Part shown: piece after piece, positions 8,727 through 17,112 of the stretch | How the letters are laid out: the number at the start of each line of letters is the position of its first letter | How positions within the stretch are numbered: the first letter of the stretch is position 1 | DNA from: Stenotrophomonas maltophilia | Lineage (GTDB): Bacteria; Pseudomonadota; Gammaproteobacteria; Xanthomonadales; Xanthomonadaceae | NCBI GenBank assembly: GCA_002386405.1 | Contig: DGIP01000146.1 | Location: forward strand, 1 to 29,505 | Reading direction: 5' to 3' | Length of the DNA stretch: 29,505 nucleotides | Made by a program: the position numbers and the translations under genes | Notes under the pieces: model-generated | Database searches by the model: none | The model's input: only the letters and a program-made list of their open reading frames with translations | Told to the model about the DNA's origin: nothing

Positions 8727-9540
8727 CGATCCGGCGCTGTTCGTCCAGCACCACCACCCGGTCGGCCAGCGCCGGCAGCGTGCGCAGTGCCTGGCGGCTC
8801 ACCCGTTCGTAGTACTGCACGAACCGCTCCAGCTGGGCGCGGCTCATGCTGCTGCGCTCGGGCTGGGCGGCCTGCAGGTTCTGCTCCTGCTGCCATCGCC
8901 AGCGCGGCACCACCGCGAAATCCGGCGGCTGCAGGAACCACAGCCGGTCGCAGCGTTGCCACAATGCGGGGTACTGGTCGGCCAGGGCCTGGTTGCACCA
9001 GCGGCGCCAGCGGCCGTCGGCGTCGGCCTCGCGTTCCAGCGCGTTGAGGGGGGTGTCCAGCTGGTCGTCGGCCTGCGCCGGCGTGCCCAGGAACCAGCCT
9101 TCGAACACCAGCAGGTCCAGCCCGCCGTCCAGTCGGGGCCACTGTGCTTCGGGCACGCGCTCGTCGGCCAGTTTGTCGAAGCGGGGCAACGCCAGCGGGC
9201 GTCGCGCGGCAATCGCGTCCAGCGTCGCGTGGGCCAGCGGCAGGTCATGGGTGCCCGGCGGGCCACGGGTCAGCAGCAGCGGGTGCACCTGGCGCGCCAG
9301 CCGCTGGCGCTGGGCGCGGGTCAGGTAGAAGTCGTCGATGGACAGTGCCGCTGCACGCAGGCCGCGTTGTTGGGCCAGGGCCACCACCTGGGCGGCCAGC
9401 GTCGATTTGCCGCTGCCCTGCAGGCCACTGATCGCCAATACTGGCACCGTGGCCGCCACGGCCAACGCGTCGTCCAGCGCCTGCGCGACCAGTGCATCGG
9501 GGAATCCCTTGTTCCGGGGCATGTACGCAGCAACGGGCAT
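8719..9540 (-). CDS. P-loop kinase, D-glycerate 3-kinase-like
   Basis: 273 residues. The chain resembles plant-type D-glycerate 3-kinase and bacterial relatives: P-loop GLQGSGKST (about 40-48), [38 protein letters not shown], a late PRWRWQQEQ region and a C-terminal VVVLDE. In plants the enzyme makes 3-phosphoglycerate in photorespiration. In bacteria the substrate is often untested, so glycerate is a family-based guess, and other small-molecule kinases of the uridine/pantothenate kinase superfamily remain possible. The start is ATG at 9538-9540; ATG at 9522 is an alternative. No Shine-Dalgarno sequence is seen before either. It is divergent from pdxH (41-base gap). Confidence 0.8.
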   Translation of the reverse strand: MPVAAYMPRNKGFPDALVAQALDDALAVAATVPVLAISGLQGSGKSTLAAQVVALAQQRGLRAAALSIDDFYLTRAQRQRLARQVHPLLLTRGPPGTHDLPLAHATLDAIAARRPLALPRFDKLADERVPEAQWPRLDGGLDLLVFEGWFLGTPAQADDQLDTPLNALEREADADGRWRRWCNQALADQYPALWQRCDRLWFLQPPDFAVVPRWRWQQEQNLQAAQPERSSMSRAQLERFVQYYERVSRQALRTLPALADRVVVLDEQRRIVS

Positions 9541-9581
9541 GCGGTGACAATAAACCCAAACCGAGCCGCAAGAAACCGACC

Positions 9582-10181
9582 ATGACCGATCTCTACGCTG
9601 AAGCGCTGTCCACCTTCGCCGCCCTGTACGATGAAGCCAAGGGCAGCGCTGAAATCGAACCCAACGCGATGACGGTGGCCACGGCCACTGCCGACGGCCA
9701 TCCTTCGGCGCGCACGGTCCTGCTCAAGGCCTTCGACGCGCGCGGTTTCGTCTTCTACACCCACCTGGACAGCCACAAGGGGCGCGAACTGCAGGCCAAC
9801 CCGCACGCCGCGCTGCTGTTCCTGTGGCGCAGCCTGCGTGAAGCCGGCATCCAGGTGCGCATCGAAGGCGGCGTGGAACAGGTAAGCGATGCCGAGGCCG
9901 ACGCGTACTTTGCTTCGCGGCCGCGGCTGAGCCAGATCGGCGCGTGGGCGTCGTTGCAGTCGCGCACGTTGGCCTCGCGCGAGGAATTCGATACCCGCGT
10001 GGCCACCGCCGAGGCCAGCTTCGCCGGCCGCGATGTGCCGCGGCCGGAGGGCTGGAGTGGGCTGCGCGTGGTGCCGCGCCGGATCGAGTTCTGGTACGGC
10101 GCGCAGTTCCGCCTGCATGAACGCTGGTGCTATGAGATCGACGCCAACGGGCAGTGGGGCAAGCGCCTGTTGTACCCGTAA
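9582..10181 (+). CDS. pdxH: Pyridoxamine/pyridoxine 5'-phosphate oxidase
   Basis: 199 residues. This FMN enzyme oxidises pyridoxamine or pyridoxine phosphate to pyridoxal phosphate, in B6 synthesis and salvage. It shows the FMN-binding RTVLLKAF and [46 protein letters not shown] with the QIGAW signature, and the C-terminal [19 protein letters not shown] ending in RLLYP. The ATG at 9582 gives the family's normal N-terminus; the ribosome binding site (AAGAAA) is weak. It is convergent with the next gene, with only 7 bases between stop codons. Dodecin and PdxH are both flavin proteins in this block, probably a coincidence of neighbourhood. Confidence 0.96.
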   Translation: MTDLYAEALSTFAALYDEAKGSAEIEPNAMTVATATADGHPSARTVLLKAFDARGFVFYTHLDSHKGRELQANPHAALLFLWRSLREAGIQVRIEGGVEQVSDAEADAYFASRPRLSQIGAWASLQSRTLASREEFDTRVATAEASFAGRDVPRPEGWSGLRVVPRRIEFWYGAQFRLHERWCYEIDANGQWGKRLLYP

Positions 10182-10188
10182 GCGCCGC

Positions 10189-12735
10189 TCATCCGACCAC
10201 CGGCAGGGTCAATGCGCCGATCAGCGACGACATCGCCTTCTGCCGGGTGGTGATGGCGCCGACCGCTTCGAACAACGCATGCAGCTGGTCGCGCCGGGTC
10301 TCGGCATCGGCCGCCTGCGCGAACGCGTCCAGCGTGCGGGTATCGGCATTGTCGCGGCGGGTGGTGGCACCACCGATGGTGGTGGTGGGCTCGCGCTGCA
10401 GCCAGTAACGCGCCTCCAGCGAAGGTACGGAGCCGGGGTCCGTGAGCGCCTCGGCCAGCCGGTCCAGGTCGGCACCATGCGAATCCAGCAGCGCGGCCCA
10501 AGTCTCAGCGCGGGGCTGCGTGGCCGAACACAGGGACAGGTAGCGCATCAGCGGGCTGGTCAGCGTGCCTTCGCCCAGCCGGTCGTAGCGGGTGAACTGG
10601 GTTGCGCGGTTGTGCTCCACCCGGATCGTCGGTGCCAGCCCCGGCAGCACCGGCACCGGTACCGTCACGCCCAGCGACTGCGCGGTGCCGGTGGCCAGGC
10701 GCACCGCATGCAGGTGGTTGCCGCGCGCGGACGGCGGGAAGTCTGGATCGGTCTGGAAGGAAGGGCGGAAGAAACGCACCAGCAGGCGGCTGGTGCCGGT
10801 GACCCCGAGGTCGGCCGACAGCGGCGCGATCAATGCTTCGGCTTCGTGCAGGGGCAGCGCCCCCCACTCCGGCAACTTCCGCTCCACCTCGGACAGGATG
10901 GTGCCCAGCGCAGGCGCGAGGTGGGCGGCAACGGTCAGCTCCAGGTAGTCGCCGTTGCGCAGGGGATCCGGATCCTGGCGCACATGGCGTGCCACGCCGA
11001 TCTCTCCGGTGGCGGTCAGCAGCGGCAACGATGCAGAGAGCGACAGGCTGCCGCGTGTGGTGGCGATGCGCTGGATCTGTTCGCGGAAGGCATGGGTGGC
11101 CCGGTACACCCAGGCGCGGTCATGCGGCATCGTGGTGTCGTGGATGCGCCGCGCTTCGGCCTGGACGGTGCGCTGCAGGCGGGACCATGCCGCGTGCGCT
11201 GCCGGTGCCCGCGCGTCAGGCGCGGGGGCGGCCTGCAGCCAGGCCAGCGTGTCGAGCATCGCGATCATGACCGGCTCGCGGGCGGTTGCATGGCTGCCCC
11301 ATTCGCGTGCGAGCGACGCCAGCGGTGCACGCGCCTTCGCCGGGTCGCGCAGCGACAGCTCATCCAGTGCCTGCAGGTGGTCGAACGCCGCCCGTACGTG
11401 CGATACGGCCTCCATCCGCCTGGCCAGGTCGTCCGGGTGCCGGGGTTCGCTCATCGCCAGCCGCACCAGCTTCAGCGCGGGTGAGCGCGGCGGCTGCACG
11501 CCGGCAACCCGGTGCGAGACGCGGGTGTCGAGCACGGTGCGGATGCCGGTGTCCTTGCTGGCCGGCAGGCCGTCGTCGTCCAGTTCGGTCAGCCGGGTAG
11601 GTAGCGCGGCCCGCAGTTCCACGCGGTCCACCGCGCCGGTGGCAGCAAGCCGTCCCATGCCGTAGCCGGCGCTCGCTGTCAGCGCGCCGCCGTGGGTGGT
11701 CATGCCCGCGGTGATCAACAGTCCCCGCTTGCCGAAGGCCAGCGGCGGTGCCGTCGTCTGTGCACCTACCAGTAGCGGCAACCTCGTCTGCCAGGCCAAT
11801 GCGCGGCTGGCGCGCTCGTCATAGCGGTCGCGCCGCGGCTCGGTCACCCGCTTGAACGCGCGTTGCAGGGCATTGCCGCCCAGCCGGCGCGCGACCGATG
11901 CATGGGCCAGGCGCAGCACGCGGGTACGCATCGACATCGAGATGTCCGCATCCCCTTCGGTGGTACAGCCACTCAGCGTGCCTTCCAGGCCTACGCCCGG
12001 TGCGACGCTGGCCTGCGCGGCCGCTTCGGCCCTCACCATGGCGCTGCGCACGGTGCCGATGGTCAGGTCATCGAAGGTGGCGGTGCTGGTTTCCTGGCGT
12101 GCACCGACGGCGGCACCGGCATGGACCGCCCCCGGCAACCCGAAGCGGACGCCGAACATGCCGCCGGTGCCGGCACTGCGCTGCGAGCCGGGCAGCGCGT
12201 TGATGCGTTCGCGTTCGGTGTGGCGTGCGATCTGCTCGTGCAGCATCGCCTCGGCGCGTGCGGCGCGGGTCAGGTCGTAGAGCGCAGTGCGCAGTGCCTT
12301 CTGCCGTTCGGGAACACGGCTGCCGCTGGGCAGGCGTTTGATCGCACGCAGCAGCGCGCTGCTCTGTTTGCGGGCCAACGGCTGTTGCGGGTCCAGGGCC
12401 AGCGCGTCGAGGGCCTTGCCGAAATCCGCAGGCGCTTCAGCGCGGCACTGTGCCAGCAAGGCGTGGATCTGCCCGCTGAGCACCGCCAGTGCCTGCTCGG
12501 TGGGGCCGGGTGCGCTGGGTGCATCCTCCCGCTCCTGGTCCGCATTGGCAGCTGCAGCGGGCATCCGCGATACGCGGGCGGGTGCGGGCTGCGGCCGGGT
12601 CGCGTGGTTGCTGATGCCGGTCAGCGGAATGGCCCGGCTCGGGCCAGCCGCGGCATCGCGCTGCCTGCGCAGGGTCAGCGCGGTGGCGCGGGTGACGAGG
12701 GTGGAAAGGGGCCTGGCGTGGGTGGCTGGGAACAT
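10189..12735 (-). CDS. Large Ala/Arg-rich protein of unknown function (effector-like?)
   Basis: 848 residues; I do not recognise the family. No signal peptide or membrane helix is visible. The first ~75 residues are rich in Ala, Pro, Ser, Thr and Arg and look disordered, as in many type III-secreted effectors. A helical region (about 78-180) follows. Four beta-like, Gly/Ser/Thr-rich blocks (about 190-280, 312-380, 555-605 and 643-715) are separated by helices, and a short helical tail ends the chain. Several blocks share an alternating pattern (GLPGAVHAGAAVGA, LTASAGYGMGRLAAT, LSLSASLPLLTATGEIGVA), which may be repeated strands of a barrel or sandwich. The ATG at 12733-12735 has AGGA 6 bases upstream. 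No PIP or hrp box was found, and no secretion genes are in the window, so the effector idea is only inference. It is a single-gene unit between pdxH (convergent) and prpR. Confidence 0.75.
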   Translation of the reverse strand: MFPATHARPLSTLVTRATALTLRRQRDAAAGPSRAIPLTGISNHATRPQPAPARVSRMPAAAANADQEREDAPSAPGPTEQALAVLSGQIHALLAQCRAEAPADFGKALDALALDPQQPLARKQSSALLRAIKRLPSGSRVPERQKALRTALYDLTRAARAEAMLHEQIARHTERERINALPGSQRSAGTGGMFGVRFGLPGAVHAGAAVGARQETSTATFDDLTIGTVRSAMVRAEAAAQASVAPGVGLEGTLSGCTTEGDADISMSMRTRVLRLAHASVARRLGGNALQRAFKRVTEPRRDRYDERASRALAWQTRLPLLVGAQTTAPPLAFGKRGLLITAGMTTHGGALTASAGYGMGRLAATGAVDRVELRAALPTRLTELDDDGLPASKDTGIRTVLDTRVSHRVAGVQPPRSPALKLVRLAMSEPRHPDDLARRMEAVSHVRAAFDHLQALDELSLRDPAKARAPLASLAREWGSHATAREPVMIAMLDTLAWLQAAPAPDARAPAAHAAWSRLQRTVQAEARRIHDTTMPHDRAWVYRATHAFREQIQRIATTRGSLSLSASLPLLTATGEIGVARHVRQDPDPLRNGDYLELTVAAHLAPALGTILSEVERKLPEWGALPLHEAEALIAPLSADLGVTGTSRLLVRFFRPSFQTDPDFPPSARGNHLHAVRLATGTAQSLGVTVPVPVLPGLAPTIRVEHNRATQFTRYDRLGEGTLTSPLMRYLSLCSATQPRAETWAALLDSHGADLDRLAEALTDPGSVPSLEARYWLQREPTTTIGGATTRRDNADTRTLDAFAQAADAETRRDQLHALFEAVGAITTRQKAMSSLIGALTLPVVG

Positions 12736-13196
12736 GCGGTGTCCTCGGTGGTGGGCGGATCAACGCTCTGGAACCTAGCCGTGCGGCGGGCGGTTGGACA
12801 TCGCCGCGCTCGCAAACAGTTCACCCGGGGTTTCCGTTGATGAACCTCCTGCACGGGCCACCGAACTTTTCTTCCTCTGGGCGTCATCGATGGCGTGTAT
12901 CGGTCCGCGCGCACCGGCATCGGACGCCAACGCTTGGCCTGGCGGGAAATCCCGGCAGCAAACAGGCCAATGCGTCCGGCGCGGTGATGTCGCGGCAGGA
13001 CGTATCCGGTTCCCCTGCATGTCCCGCGCTGTCAGTTCCTGCCCGTGCAGCAGACGAAATGATGAACATGTCGCACAACCGGATATCCGCATTTGGCTTT
13101 AGGAATTTCGCTAATGCGTTGTCGGTTGAAGCCTGCTCTGCGTATCAGAAATGTCGCAGCAGGCTCGGGATGCGCAAAACGCGGTCAGCGGTTTCG
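12736..13196. other. 461-base gap without a convincing gene
   Basis: This gap lies upstream of the 848-residue protein gene and downstream of prpR. Open frames on both strands (up to about 105 codons) have composition unlike real proteins here and no homology I recognise. The part nearest prpR (about 13040-13160) is visibly richer in A+T than the neighbours and holds a perfect 10-base palindrome at 13080-13089. I see no tRNA, REP or clear terminator. It may contain the promoter of the unknown gene or a decayed gene. Confidence 0.5.
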
Positions 13197-14831
13197 TCAA
13201 ACGGGTTGGCGCAGCCAGCGCCACAGCGTCGTGCGCGATACGCCCAGGCGCGCGGCCAGCTGTTCGCGGTTGCCGTGATGTTCCAGCAGCCACTGCTGAA
13301 GGGTTGCTGGCGAGGGGCGTGTGGGCGCAGGCCCCGCCTGCAACGCGGCGCCAGCGGCCGCGACAGCGCCTGCCGTACCCGGCAGGAGTTCGGGCAGCCA
13401 CGACTGCAGCTGCGCCAGTCCCAGTACGCCCTGTTCGGTTCGCCAGTGGATGCGCAGGCGATCCACCAGGTTGCGCAGTTCGCGCACGTTGCCCGGCCAC
13501 GCGTAGGCGCATAACCGTTCGGTGGCGGTGGCATCGAGCGGCGAGGGTCGCTGGCCCAGCTGCTGGAAGAAGTGCTCCAGCAGCATCGGCACATCCTGCG
13601 GGCGCTCGCGCAGGGTGGGCAGCGCGATCCGCAGCGCGGCCAGGCGGTAGTAGAGGTCGCGCCGGAAGCGCTGCGCCTCCACCAGCGACTCCAGCGTCTG
13701 CAGGGTGGCCGCCACCACGCGCACATCCACCGCGGTGGGTTCGGTCGCACCCACGCGCAGCACTTCGCGCTCTTCCAGCACCCGCAACAGGCGCGTCTGC
13801 AGCGGCAACGGCAGCTCGCCGATCTCGTCCAGGAACAGGGTGCCGCCATCGGCGGCTTCAACCAGGCCGACCCGCCCGCCACGCCGCGCACCGGTGAAGG
13901 CGCCTTCGGTATAGCCGAACAGCTCTGCTTCCAGCAGTGATTCGCTGATCGCCCCGCAGTTGAGCGCCACGAAGCGGCCGCTGCGGCCACTGGCGGCGTG
14001 CAGTTGCCGGGCGACCAGTTCCTTGCCGGTACCGGTGGCACCGGTGACCAGCACCGTGCTGTCGTGCGGTGCATAGAGTGCGATGCGTTCGCGCACCTGC
14101 TGCATCGGGGCGCTGTCGCCGAGCAGGCGATGCTCGGTGGGGCGCGGCCGGGCAGGGGGGCGCCGACGCGGTGCCGCCACGCCGGAGCGGGCCAGGGTCT
14201 GGGTCAATTCCAACGCGTGTTCGAAGGCCTGGCGCACCGAATCGGCGGAGTACAGCAGCACGCCGGGCAGGCCCACCCGTTCGGCGTGGTCGATGGCCAT
14301 GCCGGTGCCGACGATCACCTCGATGCCGTTGGCACGCATGTCGGCGATGCAGTCGCGCGCATCTTCGCGGGTGACGAAGCGGCGGTGTTCGATATCCAGC
14401 CCGAAGCTGTGCTGGAAACTGCCGAAGCTGGGCACGTCGGTGGCATGGGTGACCAGCCCGATCCGTGGTGCGATCCGCCGGGCCCGGGCCAGCGCTTCCA
14501 TCAGGTCGAAGCCGTTGGCCTGGATCGGCACCAGCGGTACCTCCAGCCGGCTGCGCAGGTAGGCCGCGTTCGAGCCGCCGGCAATCACCACGTCGCAGTG
14601 CTCGCGGCGCAGGCGCTGGCCGATCACATCCACGGCTTCCTCGAAGCCGAGATTGATCGGCACGATCCGGGCGCGGCGGTCGAACTCGGGAATGACATCA
14701 CCGAGCAGGCCGGTCAGCCGCGACACGCTGACCGTCCAGATCACCGGAGGCGCGCCGGGGTCGGGATCGGGGAGGCGAGGGCGGGGCAGGCGGATCGACA
14801 TGGGCAGCGGCCGTGTTTCAGTTTCATCCAT
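13197..14831 (-). CDS. prpR: Propionate catabolism sigma-54-dependent activator PrpR
   Basis: 544 residues, an enhancer-binding protein of the PrpR type. The N-terminal PrpR_N sensor domain (about 30-210) senses 2-methylcitrate in studied relatives. The central AAA+ domain has Walker A GATGTGKE (264-271), the sigma-54 contact loop GAFTGA (310-315), Walker B TLFLDEIG (331-338) and [10 protein letters not shown] (445-454). A C-terminal Fis-type helix-turn-helix (about 509-541, [21 protein letters not shown]) binds DNA. It is divergent from prpB and should activate it from the palindrome at 14841-14863. ATG at 14829-14831 is chosen, but no Shine-Dalgarno sequence is seen; ATG at 14801 (residue 11) is equally plausible and would leave the tandem GTTTCA sites in the leader. 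Confidence 0.96.
   Translation of the reverse strand: MDETETRPLPMSIRLPRPRLPDPDPGAPPVIWTVSVSRLTGLLGDVIPEFDRRARIVPINLGFEEAVDVIGQRLRREHCDVVIAGGSNAAYLRSRLEVPLVPIQANGFDLMEALARARRIAPRIGLVTHATDVPSFGSFQHSFGLDIEHRRFVTREDARDCIADMRANGIEVIVGTGMAIDHAERVGLPGVLLYSADSVRQAFEHALELTQTLARSGVAAPRRRPPARPRPTEHRLLGDSAPMQQVRERIALYAPHDSTVLVTGATGTGKELVARQLHAASGRSGRFVALNCGAISESLLEAELFGYTEGAFTGARRGGRVGLVEAADGGTLFLDEIGELPLPLQTRLLRVLEEREVLRVGATEPTAVDVRVVAATLQTLESLVEAQRFRRDLYYRLAALRIALPTLRERPQDVPMLLEHFFQQLGQRPSPLDATATERLCAYAWPGNVRELRNLVDRLRIHWRTEQGVLGLAQLQSWLPELLPGTAGAVAAAGAALQAGPAPTRPSPATLQQWLLEHHGNREQLAARLGVSRTTLWRWLRQPV
14815..14826 (+). promoter_or_regulatory. Tandem GTTTCA half-sites in the prpR 5' end
   Basis: GTTTCA occurs at 14815-14820 and again at 14821-14826, the same hexamer as in the PrpR-like palindrome at 14841. 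They lie inside the first codons of prpR as drawn. They may be extra PrpR binding sites, allowing prpR to repress itself. Based on repetition only. Confidence 0.4.
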
Positions 14832-14840
14832 GTTACATCT

Positions 14841-14863
14841 GTTTCAATGTTTCAACATGAAAC
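14841..14863. promoter_or_regulatory. PrpR upstream activating sequence (palindrome)
   Basis: GTTTCA (14841-14846) and TGAAAC (14858-14863) form the outer arms of a palindrome. An inner ATGTT/AACAT pair (14847-14851 and 14854-14858) is also symmetric. Known PrpR sites in enteric bacteria have TGTTTCA and TGAAACG arms in the same spacing class. Its centre is about 80 bases upstream of the predicted prpB transcription start, a normal enhancer distance for a sigma-54 activator. Confidence 0.65.
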
Positions 14864-14890
14864 GCCGGGCTGGCTGGCCGGGTGTAACCA

Positions 14891-14903
14891 GATCAATGAC
14901 TTA
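14891..14903 (+). promoter_or_regulatory. Putative IHF binding site
   Basis: The bases match the IHF consensus WATCAA-N4-TTR at every specified position except the first (G instead of A/T). The site lies between the PrpR palindrome and the -24/-12 promoter, where DNA bending by IHF usually assists sigma-54 activators. Confidence 0.5.
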
Positions 14904-14908
14904 CCCGT

Positions 14909-14923
14909 TGGCACGTGACTTGC
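14909..14923 (+). promoter_or_regulatory. Sigma-54 (-24/-12) promoter of the prp operon
   Basis: TGGCACG (14909-14915), four bases, then TTGC (14920-14923) match the sigma-54 consensus TGGCACG-N4-TTGCW up to its last base. The invariant GG (14910-14911) and GC (14922-14923) have the required spacing. Transcription should start near 14935, about 25 bases before the prpB ATG. Presence with a GAFTGA-type PrpR makes this a confident call. Confidence 0.85.
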
Positions 14924-14959
14924 GCCATTGGCAGGGTCAATCACGATGGAATGTTGCCC

Positions 14960-15850
14960 ATGAGCACCCCTGTTTCCTCCGCCGGCGCCCGTTTCCGCGC
15001 CGCGCTGGCCGCCGAATCGCCGCTGCAGGTGATCGGGGCGATCAACGCCAACCACGCCCTGCTGGCGCAGCGCGCCGGCTACCGTGCCATCTACCTGTCC
15101 GGCGGCGGCGTCGCGGCAGGTTCGCTGGGCCTGCCGGACCTGGGCATCAACACCCTGGAAGACGTGCTGATCGACGTGCGCCGTATCACCGATGTGTGCG
15201 ACCTGCCGCTGATGGTCGACATCGACACCGGCTTTGGCCCCAGCGCGTTCAATATCGCGCGCACCGTCAAATCGCTGATCAAGGCCGGCGCGGCCGCCTG
15301 CCATATCGAAGACCAGGTCGGCGCCAAGCGCTGCGGGCATCGTCCGGGCAAGGAAATCGTCACCCAGGGCGAGATGGTGGACCGGGTCAAGGCGGCGGCG
15401 GATGCCAAGACCGACCCCGACTTCTTCCTGATCGCGCGCACCGACGCCATCCAGGTGGACGGCGTGGATGCCGCCATCGAGCGCGCCATCGCCTGCGTGG
15501 AAGCTGGCGCCGACGGCATCTTTGCCGAGGCGGCCTACGACCTGGCCACCTACCGCCGCTTCGTGGATGCGGTGAAGGTGCCGGTGCTGGCCAACATCAC
15601 CGAGTTCGGCAAGACCCCGCTGTTCAGCCGCGACGAACTGGCCTCGGCCGGCGTGGCCATCCAGCTGTTCCCGCTGTCGGCGTTCCGTGCGGCCAACAAG
15701 GCCGCCGAGAACGTGTATGAGACCATTCGCCGCGACGGCCACCAGAAGAACGTGGTGGACAGCATGCAGACGCGCGAGGAACTGTACGACCGTATCGGCT
15801 ACCACGCCTTCGAGCAGCAGCTCGACGCGCTGTTCGCCGCCAAGAAGTAA
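14960..15850 (+). CDS. prpB: 2-methylisocitrate lyase
   Basis: 296 residues. It cleaves 2-methylisocitrate to pyruvate and succinate, the last step of the 2-methylcitrate cycle, in the cytoplasm. It belongs to the isocitrate lyase/PEP mutase superfamily. Seen are [16 protein letters not shown] (substrate loop, Asp60), VDIDTGFG with metal-binding Asp87 and Asp89, and the active-site loop KRCGHRPGK with catalytic Cys125. These match the E. coli enzyme with a shift of two residues. ATG at 14960 is preferred (GGA at 14948-14950); an in-frame ATG at 14951 and a GTG at 14915 inside the promoter are rejected. First gene of the operon. Confidence 0.97.
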   Translation: MSTPVSSAGARFRAALAAESPLQVIGAINANHALLAQRAGYRAIYLSGGGVAAGSLGLPDLGINTLEDVLIDVRRITDVCDLPLMVDIDTGFGPSAFNIARTVKSLIKAGAAACHIEDQVGAKRCGHRPGKEIVTQGEMVDRVKAAADAKTDPDFFLIARTDAIQVDGVDAAIERAIACVEAGADGIFAEAAYDLATYRRFVDAVKVPVLANITEFGKTPLFSRDELASAGVAIQLFPLSAFRAANKAAENVYETIRRDGHQKNVVDSMQTREELYDRIGYHAFEQQLDALFAAKK

Positions 15851-15878
15851 CGTCGCACCATTGTTTTCTGGAGGGATC

Positions 15879-17036
15879 ATGAGCGAAGCAACCACCGCCC
15901 CCGGCTTCAAGCCGAAGAAGTCCGTCGCCCTGTCGGGCACCGCCGCCGGCAACACCGCGCTGTGCACCGTCGGCCGCAGCGGCAACGACCTGCATTACCG
16001 CGGCTATGACATCCTGGACCTGGCCAACACCAGCGAGTTCGAGGAAATCGCCCACCTGCTGGTGCACGGCAAGCTGCCCACCCGCGCCGAGCTGGTCGCC
16101 TACAAGGCCAAGCTGAAGTCGCTGCGTGGCATCCCCGCCGCGGTCAAGGCCGCGCTGGAAGAACTGCCGCCGTCGGCGCACCCGATGGACGTGATGCGTA
16201 CCGGCGTTTCCGTGCTCGGCTGCGTGTCGCCGGAAAAGGACGACCACAACCACCCCGGCGCGCGCGACATCGCCGACAAGCTGATGGCCTGCCTGGGCTC
16301 GATGCTGCTGTACTGGTACCACTGGAGCCACAACGGCCGCGCGATCGACGTGGAAACCGACGATGACTCCATCGGTGGCCACTTCCTGCACCTGCTGCAT
16401 GGCGAGAAGCCGCAGGATTCGTGGGTGAAGGCGATGCACACCTCGCTGATCCTGTACGCCGAGCACGAGTTCAACGCCTCCACGTTCACCTGCCGCGTCA
16501 TCGCCGGTACCGGCAGCGACATGTACAGCTGCATCACCGGTGGCATCGGCGCGCTGCGCGGCCCCAAGCACGGCGGGGCCAATGAAGTGGCGTTCGAAGT
16601 GCAGAAGCGCTATGACTCCCCGGATGAGGCCGAGGCCGACATCAAGGCCCGCGTCGAGCGCAAGGAAGTGGTGATCGGCTTCGGCCACCCGGTGTACACC
16701 GTCAGCGATCCGCGCAACAACGTGATCAAGGACGTGGCCCGCGAACTGTCCAGCGAACAGCAGAACATGAAGATGTACGACATCGCCGAGCGCCTGGAAT
16801 CGGTGATGTGGGACATCAAGAAGATGTTCCCGAACCTGGACTGGTTCAGCGCCGTCAGCTACCACATGATGGGCGTGCCGACCGCGATGTTCACCCCGCT
16901 GTTCGTGATCGCCCGCACCTCCGGCTGGAGCGCGCACGTGATCGAACAGCGCATCGACGGCAAGATCATCCGCCCCAGCGCCAACTACACCGGACCGGAA
17001 GACCAGGCCTTCGTGCCGATCGACCAGCGCCGCTGA
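15879..17036 (+). CDS. prpC: 2-methylcitrate synthase
   Basis: 385 residues. It condenses propionyl-CoA with oxaloacetate to 2-methylcitrate and CoA, the committing step. It is a citrate synthase-fold enzyme. The catalytic triad can be read as His231 in GPKHGGANE, His270 in GFGHPVY and Asp321 in [16 protein letters not shown] is also conserved. The length and the loop SPEKDDHNH suit the methylcitrate synthase subgroup rather than the longer GltA. It starts at ATG 15879 after GGAGG (15870-15874), 28 bases after prpB. An intrinsic terminator follows its stop codon. Confidence 0.97.
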   Translation: MSEATTAPGFKPKKSVALSGTAAGNTALCTVGRSGNDLHYRGYDILDLANTSEFEEIAHLLVHGKLPTRAELVAYKAKLKSLRGIPAAVKAALEELPPSAHPMDVMRTGVSVLGCVSPEKDDHNHPGARDIADKLMACLGSMLLYWYHWSHNGRAIDVETDDDSIGGHFLHLLHGEKPQDSWVKAMHTSLILYAEHEFNASTFTCRVIAGTGSDMYSCITGGIGALRGPKHGGANEVAFEVQKRYDSPDEAEADIKARVERKEVVIGFGHPVYTVSDPRNNVIKDVARELSSEQQNMKMYDIAERLESVMWDIKKMFPNLDWFSAVSYHMMGVPTAMFTPLFVIARTSGWSAHVIEQRIDGKIIRPSANYTGPEDQAFVPIDQRR

Positions 17037-17039
17037 AAG

Positions 17040-17073
17040 AAGGGCCGGCCCACGGGCCGGCCTTTCCCGTTTT
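17040..17073 (+). terminator. Intrinsic terminator between prpC and acnD
   Basis: GGCCGGCC at 17043-17050 pairs with GGCCGGCC at 17055-17062 around a CACG loop. A-rich bases stand before the stem, and TTT then TTTT (17063-17065, 17070-17073) after it. It starts 4 bases after the prpC stop codon. It should cut transcription partly or fully before acnD. Confidence 0.75.
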
Positions 17074-17112
17074 CCCGCACGGCCCGCCAAACAGAAGCAG
17101 CTACCGCCAGCC

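Noticed and set aside
10365..10392. GGTGGTG/CACCACC palindromic run in the unknown gene
   Set aside because: It encodes a Thr/Gly-rich stretch in frame and is best explained by codon use. No regulatory meaning can be supported.
12736..12860. Possible PIP or hrp box upstream of the 848-residue gene
   Set aside because: A GGAACC hexamer at 12770 faces the wrong way and lacks its CCAC partner. No TTCGC-N15-TTCGC pair was found.
12775..13102. Open frames of about 100 codons on both strands upstream of the unknown gene
   Set aside because: They overlap each other, lack recognisable homology and ribosome binding sites, and have a composition unlike real proteins of this genome.
14915..15850. GTG at 14915 as the prpB start
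   Set aside because: It lies inside the sigma-54 promoter, upstream of the expected transcription start. ATG at 14960 gives the family N-terminus.
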